Positions 44,166-56,306 of a stretch of 64,000 nt of DNA are shown here, one piece after another; the stretch's first letter is position 1; every line of letters starts with the position of its first letter. This DNA comes from Psilocybe azurescens (lineage: Eukaryota; Basidiomycota; Agaricomycetes; Agaricales; Agrocybaceae). The notes under the pieces were generated by a model. It was not told the DNA's origin and did no database searches. It saw nothing but the letters and a program-made list of their open reading frames with translations. The position numbers and the translations under genes are program-made. The DNA lies in NCBI GenBank assembly GCA_023853785.1, contig JAJIRX010000008.1, forward strand, positions 62,001 through 126,000, read 5' to 3'.

Positions 44166-45712
44166 GCCATCGTAATTCTCATCGCGATTTGCGTGTCTTA
44201 TGAAGACGGAAGCCAGTGTACCAGTCGTCTAGTGATTGTGTGATTCATTTCGCCTCTGTGCATCGTTCGATATTGTTTAGGGGAGGTCTACACGTGATTA
44301 ATGGTCCGGACCGTTATGCCATCAACTTATCACTGAGCGAATGCTTTTCCATTTATCCGTTCTCTTCCCTTCAAATATCGAAAAGCTCTTGCTTTGAGAA
44401 CCCACTGTTAATTCGAATGACATGTCTGAATGTCTCTTTATTTCTCTATGCAAGCTGGCCCGGACTCTCAGAAGAGCTTACCTACTTGTTGTGCCCTCGT
44501 CATGGAGACCAGCAACGCATAGAAGATCAGCGATCAGAAGGCAATACGGAGATGATTGATAACTCACGCATGAGCTGAGTGCTTCCCGTGAGGATAGGAT
44601 TGAGAACAGGAGGCATTCCTGTTCTAAGCCTTTACCCTGATTACGGTGTAGGGAGCCCGTGTTGTTGATTCATTTATCCGGTATCGCTGCTGCTGATTCT
44701 CATTAGCATCCGCGTCCCCATCCTCCCCATAGAACCAGACCCAGACCCTGTACCGAAATCCTCAACTCTAAAAATGCACATTATGAAGACATGTCTCAAT
44801 AAACTGAACTTCTTAAGCAGTACACTGACTTCAAGCGCCGCATTGCATTAAGGGAAGTCTGATTCTGCCCTTTTGAGCACGATCCTGAATATATGATGAA
44901 GAGGGAGCTGTAGATTTGGATTAGGAATGAGGGAAAACTGTTGATTCCTCAGCGTGGTGCGCAGTGCCATCTCAGGAAACTCTGACGGAAGGGTTGTATA
45001 TGGGGTGCGTGTCTATGGGTGCGTGTGTGTATGGGATGCGGTGGATCTCGTACAATTTGGTTCTATTGAGGCTGGGGCGGTAGATGGAGCGTGTAAGACT
45101 GGACGAACTGGACGGGCCCAGAGGCTAAAATTGAGATTGCTCTGACCTGCCGACGAATCGGGCGAATAAATCCTAGCGCTAGAAATGTGTTTAGTTCTGT
45201 CAGGCTAGAATTCTAACATAAGGAGTCACCTGCTAACGATAAGAATGCTCTCTCTGTCTATGTCCTTCTGTTGGGAACAGAAGGGCAATATCAATACTTT
45301 ACAAATACATTCATAGTTGTTTACGCAGTTTATAATTCCAGAATTGGGATAATGCAGAGCCGTTTCTATAAAAAAAAATGTAGGCGGCTAATGTGAGTTC
45401 CAATGCTCTGCTACTTTCTCTGTCGCTGTTGAAGAAGAAAGACGATCGGATTACTTGTTAATATGTCCATAATTTTATATACTAGGCACATCTTACCTAC
45501 AGTAGAGAAAAAGAGAAAGCTAAATATGCGACCAAGCCGCATTGTATAACAAGAACGAAGATTTTATATGACCGAGAGATCACCTGTTCCGTCGACGGGT
45601 ACCAATCATAGAAAGTGGAATATAAATATAAGGAAAAGGAAACGGAACAGAAGAGAAATTTGGTTATCGGTGGGATCTACTATCACCTGCTATTGCAGTC
45701 GCGCAATGCGCT
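44166..45712. other. No gene recognised
   Basis: Intergenic sequence between the transporter remnant and the membrane protein gene. No domain-bearing frame, tRNA or repeat was recognised. Confidence 0.45.
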
Positions 45713-47035
45713 TTAGACCTGATTGCCCCCAGATGTGTTATCCGTACTGAACACCCTCTTCGCTTCGATCACCGGTATCGGCCCCGCATCGTCTACCCGA
45801 ACCGAGGCGCTAACTTCTCCAGTGGTGTTGGGACTGTGGCAGCTGCCACTCCCTTTCTGTGATCCAAATTGGAAGTTGCTGGATATATGTGTGAGCGTGG
45901 CTGATGCATCGGTGCTGTTGGTGTCTGTAAGAGCAACTCTGGCAACCAGCACTGTTGGTGCCATTGCCTGGTTCTAGATTAGAGCACCAAATAATCATAT
46001 CAACATTAGAAGTTACGCACTGTGACAAAATTGAGAATTACTTGAATGTAATAGTCAGCTTCACTCAAGGGAGATCCGATCACGCTGAATGACGGAACAA
46101 CGATGTTGATGGCTTCGAGGAGGAGGACCAGTGAGTAAGCTGCAGCTGACTCGATGATCATTATTACAATGCGGTTGAATAGTCCGTTGGATCGTGAATC
46201 ATCTAATTGAGAGACGGAATGTATTCTATAACCAATAAGGAATGTTGTGGTTACAGTTGTGCACAGCGACACAAATGTCAGAGCACTTGAGATATTATTG
46301 CCTAGAATAGCATTCGCGTCACTGATTAGCTGACCGAATATTGCACTTAAAATTGTTGTCGCAGTAAGGAGGCCTGCAATAACATATTATTACTGGAAAT
46401 GATCATGCGGAAATTTCATCCATGGAGCTTACCCAATTCAGCGACTAAAAGTACCAGTGGAACCGAAATCACCCAGAACAACTGTCCCCAGACGTGGTAG
46501 CATCTCCATATCTGTCAAGATGTTGATGAAATTTAAATAATAATCAATAATACTGACCAACCAATAGTCCGTCGGAAATAATCAACAAGGAATTCTGTAG
46601 ACAGATAGAGAGTACCAATGTCCATTGAAGGCCATCCCCATTGTTGCCAAAAAGATTGATTCTCGCGTGTCTTCGTTTATCACAACTAACCAATCAAGGT
46701 CGTACCATTCCATGATGAAGACCAGGAAGTAAAGAAAATATAGTGCAGAAATGGCTGCGAGAACAATGCAACGAGTTAAATTCATAGGCTTCTTGGATAC
46801 TGTAGAACACATCCTTGACATTTTTTTTCAAGTCAATGGAAGAGCTCACAGTAAAGGTATATGGTTCCTCCATATACCATAGTGTAAATGCCTAATCCAC
46901 GTAAGTATGCCTTGGTGATAATCACAGAAGTGGAGATTTACCCATAAGAAAATTCAAAAGCATTGAGCTATTGAGGTTGCCGCTAATTTCATTCTCTTGA
47001 ACATTGACTGCCATTGGAATATCAGGGGTAGACAT
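45713..47035 (-). CDS. Multi-pass membrane protein, uncharacterised Agaricomycete family
   Basis: Exon 1 starts MSTPDIPMAVNVQ (ATG at 47035) and ends at 46942; exon 2 begins near 46891 (GIYTMVYGGTIYLY). Later exons give LTRCIVLAAISALYFLYFLV, WYDLDWLVVINEDTRESIF, LCTTVTTTFLIGYRIHSVSQ, NRIVIMIIESAAAYSLVLLL, SPLSEADYYIQVILNFV and AMAPTVLVARVALTDTN, with a polar tail ending GGNQV. Spacing suggests about seven helices. Order and motifs (RIV-IIIESAAAYS, PT-LVARV) fit a family of unknown function common in mushrooms. Splice sites in the second third need checking (a short intron near 46845-46810, others near 46500, 46380 and 46000). No obvious lesion. Confidence 0.6.
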
Positions 47036-47561
47036 TGGGAAATGCTTTATAGTTAGCAATCTTCATCCACTGAACACCTTCTTATATATACCAATTGATT
47101 ATAATACTCTTAACTTTTGCTCGCTACTTATTGTAGCAACTCACTTGAACAGCCGCTATGGATGCTCCAAGAAATCATCCCGCAACCACCATGATTCTGT
47201 CATCGGACATAGAGTGTTGGCTTCGTAAACATGGTTAGGAGGATCCGCGCTGGATGAGCTACTGATTTGATACCCAACTTACAATCTTACTCAAAAACAA
47301 GCCCATGTACAGTCTATTGGGCCTTCAGCGTCTCCGAGATTGTCACTGCGTATACCAGTACTTTGACGGTTAGCTTTTATGACCCCTCACGATGTTACCA
47401 GACCATTTCATATGCTATTTGTCTGTCTGGCGTGCACAAAAGTGGCGCTTCGGCACGATCTTGATATGTAAAGTCATCGAAACTCCAAACGTCATCTTCT
47501 AACATCAATATTCTCCCTACACATCTGATATAGCTGACCATAAGAAGATTATGGATTGGCA
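47036..47561. other. Unidentified fragments next to G1
   Basis: A minus-strand frame (NMPIHNLLMVSYIRC, 47560-47395) is cut by the G1 insertion at 47570. Near 47400-47270 (minus) is a hydrophobic stretch (KLTVKVLVYAVTISETLKAQ) interrupted by stops. It may be a second, decayed membrane protein gene. Confidence 0.3.
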
Positions 47562-47569
47562 TATTAAGA
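47562..47569. repeat. Target-site duplication (left) of G1
   Basis: TATTAAGA, repeated exactly at 50060-50067. Confidence 0.85.
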
Positions 47570-47589
47570 GAGGGCGTTTGTGTCCCCAT

Positions 47590-47765
47590 ATATTCCTGCC
47601 GGAGTCCGCCGGAGTCGGCTGCGGAATGAGAGCAAAAATATGGCACAAGGCCTTGCTATTTTATTTAATATCAATTCCAGCAGAATGGCGGATTCCGCAG
47701 CGGAATTGAACGGAATCCGTTTACAAAACGGAATAGCCCGGAACAGAACCGAAAACGGAACCATA
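47590..47765. repeat. G1 left subterminal array
   Basis: Units such as GCAGCGGAATTGAACGGAAT, CCGTTTACAAAACGGAAT and GGAACAGAACCGAAAACGG. The same array is at 62285-62450 (inverted) and, in decayed form, at 2180-2375. Confidence 0.7.
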
Positions 47766-48176
47766 AACAGACTTAAAATTGGATATTATTTCTCGGCAAT
47801 TCTCGGCAACAGTGAACAATGTCACGTGTGTGACTTTTGGTTGCCACGTTGGTCTGTTGGTTACTCCAACCACCCCACCTCTTCCTCCAACCACCACCAC
47901 CCTGCTGCTGCCGTCGTGCGTGCCATCACCACCCTCGCCATTGTCGGTCAGAGCCAGGCACTCGCCAACCCGACCTGACATGTATCGTGGCACCACTGAC
48001 CGACGATGGGTCTGTGTACAATGACAACAACTCCAGACATGCGTACACGGTCACGACGACAATGACAACGGCTCCGTATATGACGACAATGACACCGGAC
48101 CGAAAGGGAACAAGGTGTAACAAGGGGAGGGATGTGAGCAGGAAATGAGGCAACGTGAACGCGGCCGTGACACCAG

Positions 48177-48234
48177 GTAAGTCACGAACCCCACCCACCG
48201 CTGCCACTAACCCTCCCCCCTCTTTCTCATATAG
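48177..48234 (+). other. Conserved intron in the low-complexity region of G1
   Basis: CACCAG-GTAAGTCACG ... TTTCTCATATAG-AGCG, 58 bp with proper GT-AG ends. The same intron is in G2 (61875-61819, minus) and, with a mutated donor, in B3 (29527-29587). Conservation argues that the low-complexity region was transcribed and spliced. Confidence 0.6.
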
Positions 48235-49012
48235 AGCGATGGCATACGCATATGTACCGCACGTACCGCGACACACACAACATGTACAGTACGACAACAG
48301 TACGTATGAAAGTGGACACAACATGTAGGGACGACGACAATGACACGCAGGACACATACCACAACACGTACAGCACACATGGCGGCCACAATGATGACAC
48401 ACACGGCATCGAGCATGACACCGTACGGCACCGGCGACGGCCGCAAAGACGATGACGGCGACAACATGTATGACGCCCGAGTACAACGGCCATGCATGAT
48501 GGCCACTACAAACACAACGGCCGCAAGGACAACAACAACACGTACGGCGGATGCGTACCATGCCGCAGCGATGGCATGTATGACCAATCGACCATCCGTC
48601 CACCACCCTTTTTAAATTTTTTTCACTCCTTTTCTTTTTGTTCTCTCAATTTCTTTTACATTTGTGTGTTTGTTTGTTCATTTAACCCAAGTATATACCC
48701 TCCTGCCCATCTTTTTACTCTGTTATGTTTTTATTTTTATTTTATTTTGTTACAATGGACTTTGCATGTAGATAATAATGTAGTATATAGTTATTAATAT
48801 ATTATATTGCACTCATGAATTTACACTAAGATTGAAAGATTGAAAGATTCTAGTTGGAATCCAACTGGATTCTGTTCTATTCAAAGTTAAAGTTGGCACT
48901 CCAATTGGAGTCCACCTGGACTCTATCAGCTCTTCCACCATAGGTCCCAATCATGGTATTTATTATTATTATTGCTATTATTATCATGTATTTAGTTCCT
49001 TAAATAATATAG

Positions 49013-49568
49013 ATGCATGGACAAAATTTAATAGGTCTGAATCCACAACTAATATATTAAAGTTTTTGCAGTCTGTTTATAAGACAAAAGAATCTTGTCC
49101 TGATTACATATGTATTGACAAAGGATGTCAAGTGTTGCAAACAGCTGTTACCAATGGAAGTTGGGATGCTATGTAGCAAAAAACATCAAGATTTATTGTG
49201 GACACTTGCCATTATATTAATCACCAAGCCAATGATTATCTTTGTTGAAAGTACTGCAATCCTTCTCTAGGTGATGGTTCAGCTCCAAGTCTTGTAATTA
49301 TTGCATATGATAATAACGGCAATGCATATGCCCAGAAAGCCTTTAATACACAAGTGTGTGAACAATTAAATGCATGGCTGGGTGGTTTTGAATCTATACT
49401 TAAATGTATGACACCTGGCAGTTTCAACTGGTTTCTACACACAATACTATTTTACCACACAAAATATGTCATTGCAAAAAGAAAAGAAAGGCAGAGTCTT
49501 CAGATAGTGATGATGAAAATGAAGAATTAGAATTGGATGAAGAGACTAGTGATTCTGACTCAGACTAA
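49013..49568 (+). pseudogene. Truncated CxC6 gene of G1
   Basis: After an ATATAG acceptor: DAWTKFNRSESTTNILKFLQ, SVYKTKESCPDYICIDKGCQ, VTNGSWDAM-stop, FIVDTCHYINHQANDYLC-stop, AFNTQVCEQLNAWLGGFES and ILKCMTPGSFNWFLH, then a one-base shift into an acidic tail. TAG near 49174 replaces the Trp that G2 still has. The cysteine clusters are absent. Confidence 0.7.
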
Positions 49569-49608
49569 ATTGAATACAAGTATGTAAAAAAACAAGTTAA
49601 TTCATATA

Positions 49609-49765
49609 GTAGATTATATAAGCAATGTACAGTAGGTGTATGATACAAGGTAGATTACATAAGCAGTGTATAGTAGGTGTATGATACAGGGTAGATTATA
49701 TAAGTAGTGTACAGTAGGTGTATGATATAAGGATTATATAAGCAGTGTATAGTAGATGTATGATA
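49609..49765. repeat. 46-bp tandem repeat of G1, about four copies
   Basis: The same unit as 10884-11015, one copy more. Confidence 0.7.
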
Positions 49766-49879
49766 GTAGTGATAACTGTGTAAATCTATTTTTATATTCA
49801 GCCTAAAGGTGTGGGAAATTGTTTTTACTCAGCTTCAAGCCAAGGGAATTCCACTTTATTACTGTATTGACTATAAATA

Positions 49880-50030
49880 ACTCTATTCCCCTTCATTCCC
49901 CTCCATTCCCCTCCATTCCCTCTCCAATTCCTTCATTCCCTCTTCAATCCCCTCTATTCCCTCTCTATTCCCTCTATTCCCTCTATTCCCTCTATTCCCT
50001 TCACTCCCTTTCTCAATCCCTCCAGTCCTA
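49880..50030. repeat. G1 right CT-rich subterminal array
   Basis: CCCTCTATTCC and CCCCTCCATTCC units leading into the right terminus. Confidence 0.7.
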
Positions 50031-50059
50031 GGCAATATGTGGGGGAGTGAGAAGTACTG

Positions 50060-50067
50060 TATTAAGA
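50060..50067. repeat. Target-site duplication (right) of G1
   Basis: TATTAAGA, identical to 47562-47569. Confidence 0.85.
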
Positions 50068-50596
50068 CCGGGGTGAGCTCGCAGAATGTACAGATTAAAT
50101 AGTACATGCTCGAAATACCGTCATGATCTTTGAGACCATCATCCAACCATCATACACGCCCATTGTTATTAATCAGATATGCGTATGCAGCAACCTGAGC
50201 TGGGAGATATGTGACAAGTTAACTATGATCTGGTCGTCTCTTTGATTTATTGCAGGTCTATCTCATACTGCAGGATATGGTATCAGTAACCAGTTGGTCT
50301 AATTTATTCTTGGGAGTATGGAGCAGTAGAGTAGTGTTAGAAATAGACAATAATGCACAAATCAGTAGCTATACTGATGAGTAACAATAGAGTCAAATCT
50401 CAAATGCGCAACAATGGCAAGTATGAGTGAAATAGTAAATTGCTTCTGTAGACTCCAAATCTTGTTCTAGTGTCTTTGTTTCCTCAGACATGGTAGGAAT
50501 ACTGGTCTTTTACATGGCTAAGTGTCTAAAAATGGCGAGGCGTGACTATAGGTGTCCACAATATTGCGTCAAAACACCAAACCTATAATTAAGTGA
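50068..50596. other. No gene recognised
   Basis: Old flanking sequence between G1 and A with short frames only. Confidence 0.4.
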
Positions 50597-50604
50597 CAAA
50601 TTAT
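50597..50604. repeat. Target-site duplication (left) of A
   Basis: CAAATTAT, repeated exactly at 52767-52774. Confidence 0.85.
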
Positions 50605-50629
50605 GAGGTCTTTCCTTTCCCCACACAAT

Positions 50630-50910
50630 CCATATGGACTCCAGTGGACTCCAGTGGACTCTCTGTCCAGCCAAACTGGCTCACAGATTGTGTAGTCCAC
50701 TGGACTGGACTGGACTGCAGTCCACTGCAGTCCACTGGACTTGCACTGGACTCCTGCCAAATTTTCAGTCCAGTCTCAGTCCAGTGGATTGAGAGTCCAG
50801 TCAAGTCCACTGGAGTCCACTGGAGTCCAGTGGACTGCGGCTTAAATATTCACTGAATAACAACAAATAATATGTTTATTAGCATAGTCCAGTGGACTCC
50901 ACTGGATGCA
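50630..50910. repeat. A left subterminal array (CCAGTGGACTCC)
   Basis: Densely packed units in both orientations; the right counterpart is at 52555-52745. Distinct from the B unit by AGTGG in place of ATGTGG. Confidence 0.75.
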
Positions 50911-51069
50911 ATAATTAACACAATATCTGAAGTATAATCATTAGTTATTAATATTAATATCAATTGCAAAAAAATAACATAAAAGTTGATACTACACAAT
51001 AACAATTAATTGAGATAATGTTTAAATATATTGGGAGCAACGCCTCCCTATAAATAAAATTTTGCATTT

Positions 51070-52400
51070 TGTTCAGTCCGCGGGGTAAGAATTTCACAGG
51101 CGCATGTGACGCACACACGTGCCCGGCATCGGCTGATCGGCATGACAATGATCAAACGAACACATCCGTCAGACCCCACCCTTTCTTCCAACTACCACCA
51201 CCACCACCTCGTCGGTCGGAGCCAGGCGACAGCCAACCCGACGCGACAGAGGATGACGACGACCGCGACGGCCACGCCAACAACAACAACAACAACAGCA
51301 ACAACGAGGATCCGGACGAGGACGACCGCGAACACGACGACAAGGACCCGGACAAGGGCGTGGCGAGGGCCCGGACGTAGGCGAGACAACCCGGATGAGG
51401 ACGAGGACGAGGGTGAAGGCGAGGGTGGCTACGACGAGGACGAGGACAGTGGCAGCGACGGCGATGAGGGCGACAGCGGCGGGTACGAGGACGGTGAGGA
51501 CGGACGACGGCGGCGAGGACAGGGACCGGGACCGGGACGACAGCTGCGACAGCGACGAGGACGGACAATGGTGGCTACGACAACGGCAACGCAGAGCGAC
51601 AGCGGCGGAGTACGAGGATGGACGTAGACGACGCAGGCGAGGGGCAGCGGATGAGGACGATGTGGACAAGGACGATGAGGATGAGGACGATGTGGACAAG
51701 GACGCGGACAACGCGAACGAGGGCGGGACGAGGGCGAGCGGGGACGAGGACAATGTGGACGGCGCAGATGAGGGCGGGGGCAGCGGGGCGAGGGCGAGGC
51801 AGCGCAGATGAGGACGGGGCAGCGGGGGCGAGGGCGATCGCGGACGGCGCGGATGAGGACGGGGGCGAGCGGGGGCGAGGATGATGCGGACGAGAAACGG
51901 ACAGCGGCTGCGACAGCGGCGAGGACGCGGACGAGGGCGCGGGCGATGTGGATGAGGACGGACGGGAACGAGGCGGTCAAGGACAGGGGCGAGCGGGGAC
52001 AAGGACGATGCAGATGAGGACGGGGAGACGGCGCAGATGAGGATGCGGACAACGGGGACGAAGAGCGATGCGGACGAGGACGCGGACAGCGGCTGCGACA
52101 GTGATGAGGACGGACAGCGGATGACGTGGGCGAGGACAACACAGACGAGGACCACGTGGACGAGGACGCGGACGGCGGCTGCGACAGCAACAACGATGAG
52201 GGCAACGGCGACAGGTACAAGGACGGCAAGGGCGGCGGCTGCAACGAGGACGCGAACAACAGCGACGGGTACCAATGGGTACGAGGACGGTGGCTGCGAC
52301 AGCGACGACAAGGGAGAAGAGCAGCAGCGGACGGCTGCAAAGACAACAACAAAGGGTACCACACGTACCGGCGACCCGACGGACAACGCGTATGATGGTA
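51070..52400. repeat. GAC-rich low-complexity core of A
   Basis: Imperfect GACGAGGACG-type repeats over more than 1 kb. Because GAC/GTC repeats rarely give stops, long frames stay open on both strands (for example 52386-51169 minus, 405 codons; 51106-51627 plus, 173 codons). Asp/Glu/Gly-rich products on plus and Val/Arg/Pro-rich on minus point to composition rather than function. It corresponds by position to the region in G1 that carries the conserved intron. Confidence 0.7.
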
Positions 52401-52766
52401 AAGTACTGCTCCCCCCCCTTTTATTTTTATTTTTATTCGCTTTTTCTTTCTTTTGTCTTGGCCCTCACATGTAGATAGTAATGTATTAGATAGTTATTAA
52501 TATACTGTATTTCACTAATCTGAATTTATGTTAAGATTGAATTTATTTACTGTATCAAGTCCACTGGACTCCAGTGGACTGCAGTTATCTTAGTCCATAT
52601 TCACTGTATAGTATAAGATCTACTAAAGTGCAGTGGAATCCACTGGCGTCCACTGGCGTCCACTGGAGTCCACTGGACTCTGTTTACCTTTACACTCAGT
52701 ATATAGGCAAGTCCAGTGGAGTCCAGTGGAGTCCATATGGACTGTGTGGGGGATGGTAAAGTACTG

Positions 52767-52774
52767 CAAATTAT
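52767..52774. repeat. Target-site duplication (right) of A
   Basis: CAAATTAT, identical to 50597-50604. Confidence 0.85.
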
Positions 52775-55085
52775 ATATCACCGGAACCGTCTCAACGAGG
52801 GGATTCCGGATCAGTGATCAGAATTTGAATAACTTTACTCTACAAAAAGTTATTAACAGAACAGTGTGCAAAAACACCGAAAGAGCGAATTCTAACTAAG
52901 TGTCCATTTGTACAAGTCCAAATATCAAGTGTAGAACATTAGAAACAAAGTGTTTAATCACAAAAACTAACAAGTAGGAACAGTCATAAAGGGATTCTCG
53001 ATCCTGATGAAGTACAAACATGTCTGGAAAGAGGACAACATACGGCAGCAGCTAAAAGAGAAATGATCATACTGTGTTCACTATGTCCGTTAATGATTGA
53101 TATCAAGCTGATCATCGCTGTGTACAAAGCCATTGTATTTTGTAGGTATGGGATAAGACTGTGATGCTTTTTGTTGGTTCGGGCTGAGACTATGTCTCAC
53201 AGATGGATGCTAACTCCGTTAGTCACCAATAAGGGTAATAGAATTTTAGTATTAATTCAAGCTTGTATTACTAGTCACTGTAGTAATACAATTTATTGTC
53301 AAACAATGAGCACAAGCTGAGGATGAATGTAATAAACAACTAAACAAGTAGTTGTTGAGCAATTAACTATTCTTCACACAGGAAGATTATCAACAAATGG
53401 CTGCTAGATTTCACTGAGGAGTCCTGGAGCTATTTTTCTACTGTTTATATACCTTTTCTACTATTGTATTCTATTGTTTACACTTTTTCTATCTATGTAG
53501 ATTCTCTTTTATTGATGAAGCCACAACACTTAAATATAATCCGTGTATTTAATTCTGATCCATTTCGGTTTAATGATACTTTGATATTTCTTTTCTGGGT
53601 AATTATCTGGATGGCCAGATCGAGACATATTCATTGTATAGGCACACATTTGGTCCCTTTGCCCTGGCTCACTGGGTATGTTTCTTTTCCTCTTTTGTAT
53701 ATGTGACATTTGGGTCTCACATTGTCAATCTACTCCACAAGACCATGGTACTACAGTGCTCAATGTTGAATTATAAAAACAGGGAATTCGAAACAGGGAG
53801 CTATGGATGTAAGTTCAAGCCTATCTATGAAGTTCAAGGATTCAATGTAGTACAAGCTTAGAATAGAAATGGGGAGAGAGCACATTTGACATTGCTCCAA
53901 GGACTCAGGACAAGGTAAACTACCCCTATGGGGTACAAATAGAATGAGAGAGCACATAGTAGCCTTGGCGATTGACAATGCATCGTTGAGACCAGATATC
54001 TGATTGTTGTCAAACACTGAGTTTTTCGAATGTTGTAATAGTTGGTTCTGGGCATCTGGGCTGAGCTGCCCGAGCGCCGGATTAGATTAGATTACCGTAG
54101 ATCATATCAGCGGCTGTGCACAGTTTGTGTGCTAGCACACTTTCGTAGTCAGAACGGGACTTGCCCGCAACCCTATACTGTGTGGCTGCTCGACGAGCAT
54201 TCTGAGCTTTGCCTGATGAGCTGCTAGCGTAGGCAGACTGGCTGTTCGTGCTCATCCTCTTCAGTATTGATGTGGCTCACCTCTCCTCCCATAGCATTTA
54301 TGCTTGGTTCACAACAGGATCTAAGACTCTCAACAGCACCTGCACCTCCCAAAGCACCCCCATCCCACCCAACGCAAATCCTTCCGGCTCTCATCATGCA
54401 CTCGGGCTATTTGTGGACTTGCTCAGGAACGATAAGCGTCCTCCTTTGGCATGCTTCCTGCTACAGTTCTTTTCCAGGCCGCAGTCGCAGCCATGAGAAC
54501 ATAGAGCAGTGGAAAAAGCGATATAGGGCTAAGATGTCTCAGGGAGGCTTACACTGGAGCCGCATCTCGTTTATGATCAGGGATGGTTAATGGGATGGAT
54601 AATAAAGTGAATATGGTTGCAGGTGCGGGTACGGATGAGTATATGGTGTTAGCCAAGATAGATAACACTATCCTAGAAGATACGAGATCAAGAACAAAAG
54701 CCACATAACACCATCTCAACTCCCAGGAGATCTTCAGTGCCCTGCCCATCATCTGTGCCCACCTATAACTTTTGAGGTGTCTATATTGATGATATCGAGC
54801 CCTATCCGACCCATAATGATTCCAGTTTCTTCAAATCACGGGCGTACTAAAATCAGCGCATCAGTGCATTATATCCTCAGTCCAAAGAAGTAAGCACCAT
54901 AGAAGCATGGGAAGGACACAACAGACCTATTGAGAGAAGCGGCTAATATAGATAAAAGCAGCGCCGGTGTGCATACTTGCTTTCTGTACTTGCATCCCTA
55001 CCCCAGAATATGTGGCTCAGAAGACGTCACATTGACAGGTCTTATCAAGATTTAGTACCGTGGTAACGATCATTGTGTATTGCAG
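52775..55085. other. No gene recognised
   Basis: More than 2 kb of moderately AT-rich sequence with scattered short frames on both strands. None shows a domain, and no terminal repeats were found. Confidence 0.4.
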
Positions 55086-55109
55086 CAGTACTTCTCACTC
55101 CCTCACATA

Positions 55110-55240
55110 TTCCCTAGGACTGGAGGGATTGAGAAAGGGAGTGAAGGGAATAGAGGGAATAGAGGGGATTGAAGAGGGAATGAAGGAATTGGAGAGGGAA
55201 TGGAGGGGAATGATGGGGAATGATGGGGAATAGAGTTATT
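55110..55240. repeat. G2 CT-rich (here GA-rich) subterminal array
   Basis: GGGAATAGAGGG and GGGAATGATGGGG units, the reverse complement of the G1 and G3 right arrays. Confidence 0.7.
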
Positions 55241-55349
55241 TATAGTCAATACAGTAATAAAGTGGAATTCTCTTGGCTTGAAGCTGAGTAAAACGGTTTC
55301 CCACACCTTTAGGCTGAATATAAAAATAGATTTACACAGTTACCACTAC

Positions 55350-55475
55350 TATCATGCATCTACTATACACTGCTTATATAATCTACCCTGTATCATACAC
55401 CTACTATATACTGCTTATGTAATCTACCTTGTATCATACACCTACTGTACATTGCTTATATAATCTACTATGTGA
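55350..55475. repeat. 46-bp tandem repeat of G2, about three copies
   Basis: Reverse complement of the array at 10884-11015. Confidence 0.7.
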
Positions 55476-55507
55476 ATTAACTTGTTTTTTACATACTTGT
55501 ATTCAAT

Positions 55508-56061
55508 TTAGTCTGAGTCAGAATCACTAGTCTCTTCATCCAATTCTAATTCTTCATTTTTATCATCACTATCTGAAGACTGCCTTTCTTTTCTTTTTGC
55601 AATGTCATATTTTGTGTGGTAAAATAGTATTGTGTATAGAAACCAGTTGAAATTGCCAGGTGTCATACATTTAAGTATAGATTCAAAACCACCCAGCCAT
55701 GCATTTAATTGTTCACACACTTGTGTATTAAAGGTTTTCTGGGTATATGCATTGCCATTATCATCATATGCAATAATTACAAGATTTGGAGCTGAACCAT
55801 CACCTAGAGAAGGATTGCAGTACTTTCAACAAAGATAATCATTGGCTTGGTGATTAATATAAAGGTAAGTGTCCACAATAAATCTTGATGTTTTTTTCCA
55901 CATAGCATCCCAACTTCCATTGGTAACAGCTGTTTGCAACACTTGACATCCTTTGTCAATACATATGTATTCAGGACAGGATTCTTTTGTCTTATAAACA
56001 GACTGCAAAAACTTTAATATATTAGTTATGGATTCAGACCTATCAAAATTTGTCCATGCAT
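55508..56061 (-). pseudogene. Truncated CxC6 gene of G2
   Basis: Minus strand: FLQSVYKTKESCPEYICIDK, GSWDAMWKKTSRFIVDTYLY, INHQANDYLC-stop, then the EQLNAWLGGFESILKCMT part and an acidic Ser/Asp tail. It retains the Trp that is a stop in G1 and G3. The pogo element is inserted exactly at the splice acceptor just upstream (AG at 56063-56062). Confidence 0.7.
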
Positions 56062-56306
56062 CTACAGTTATCCATGGGCATCTGTTACACTTAATTAGTA
56101 ATCTTAATATTTAAAAGAGATTGACGCATATATTTGGAAGAAAAAAAGATTACAGAGGGGGAGGTACAACGTGGATACATGTCAAAAAAAAATTGAGCGA
56201 AAAGACCAACATGTGCATGAGGGAGGGGCAAAATGAGAAGGTGGTCCCAATTTAAGGGACCACGAGCGACTGTTACACCACGGCAGCTGAGCAGGCCAGT
56301 GATGCA

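Larger units (their letters stand above)
47570..50059 (+). mobile_element. Element G1, 2490 bp, KDZ-associated
   Basis: Exact 8-bp duplications flank the element. The left end is GAGGGCGTTTGTGTCCCCAT and the inverted right end CAGTACTTCTCACTCCCCCA. Order: GGAATTGAACGGAATCC array (47590-47765), ACA/GAC-rich region with a conserved intron (47790-48600), CT/AT-rich linker (48600-48960), truncated CxC6 gene (49013-49568), 46-bp tandem repeat (49609-49765), CT-rich array (49880-50030). G2 is its inverted copy. Confidence 0.85.
50605..52766 (+). mobile_element. Element A, 2162-bp DNA element with GAC-rich core
   Basis: Exact 8-bp duplications flank ends GAGGTCTTTCCTTTCCCCAC (left) and, inverted, CAGTACTTTACCATCCCCCA (right), which continue into a shared CCATATGGACTCC. 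Arrays of CCAGTGGACTCC units lie at 50630-50910 and 52555-52745. The core (51070-52400) is a GC-rich, GAC-based low-complexity region, and the 52400-52545 linker resembles G1 48600-48830. No transposase is encoded. Confidence 0.85.

Noticed and set aside
47590..47765. CRISPR-like array
   Set aside because: Units are short, overlapping and palindromic with no unique spacers, and the genome is fungal; it is a transposon subterminal array.
51169..52386. 405-codon open frame on the minus strand
   Set aside because: Composition artefact of GAC/GTC repeats; Val/Arg/Pro-rich, overlapped by other open frames on both strands, no domain.
54042..54590. Possible small genes near 54.0-54.6 kb
   Set aside because: Short overlapping frames without domain, introns or consistent composition.
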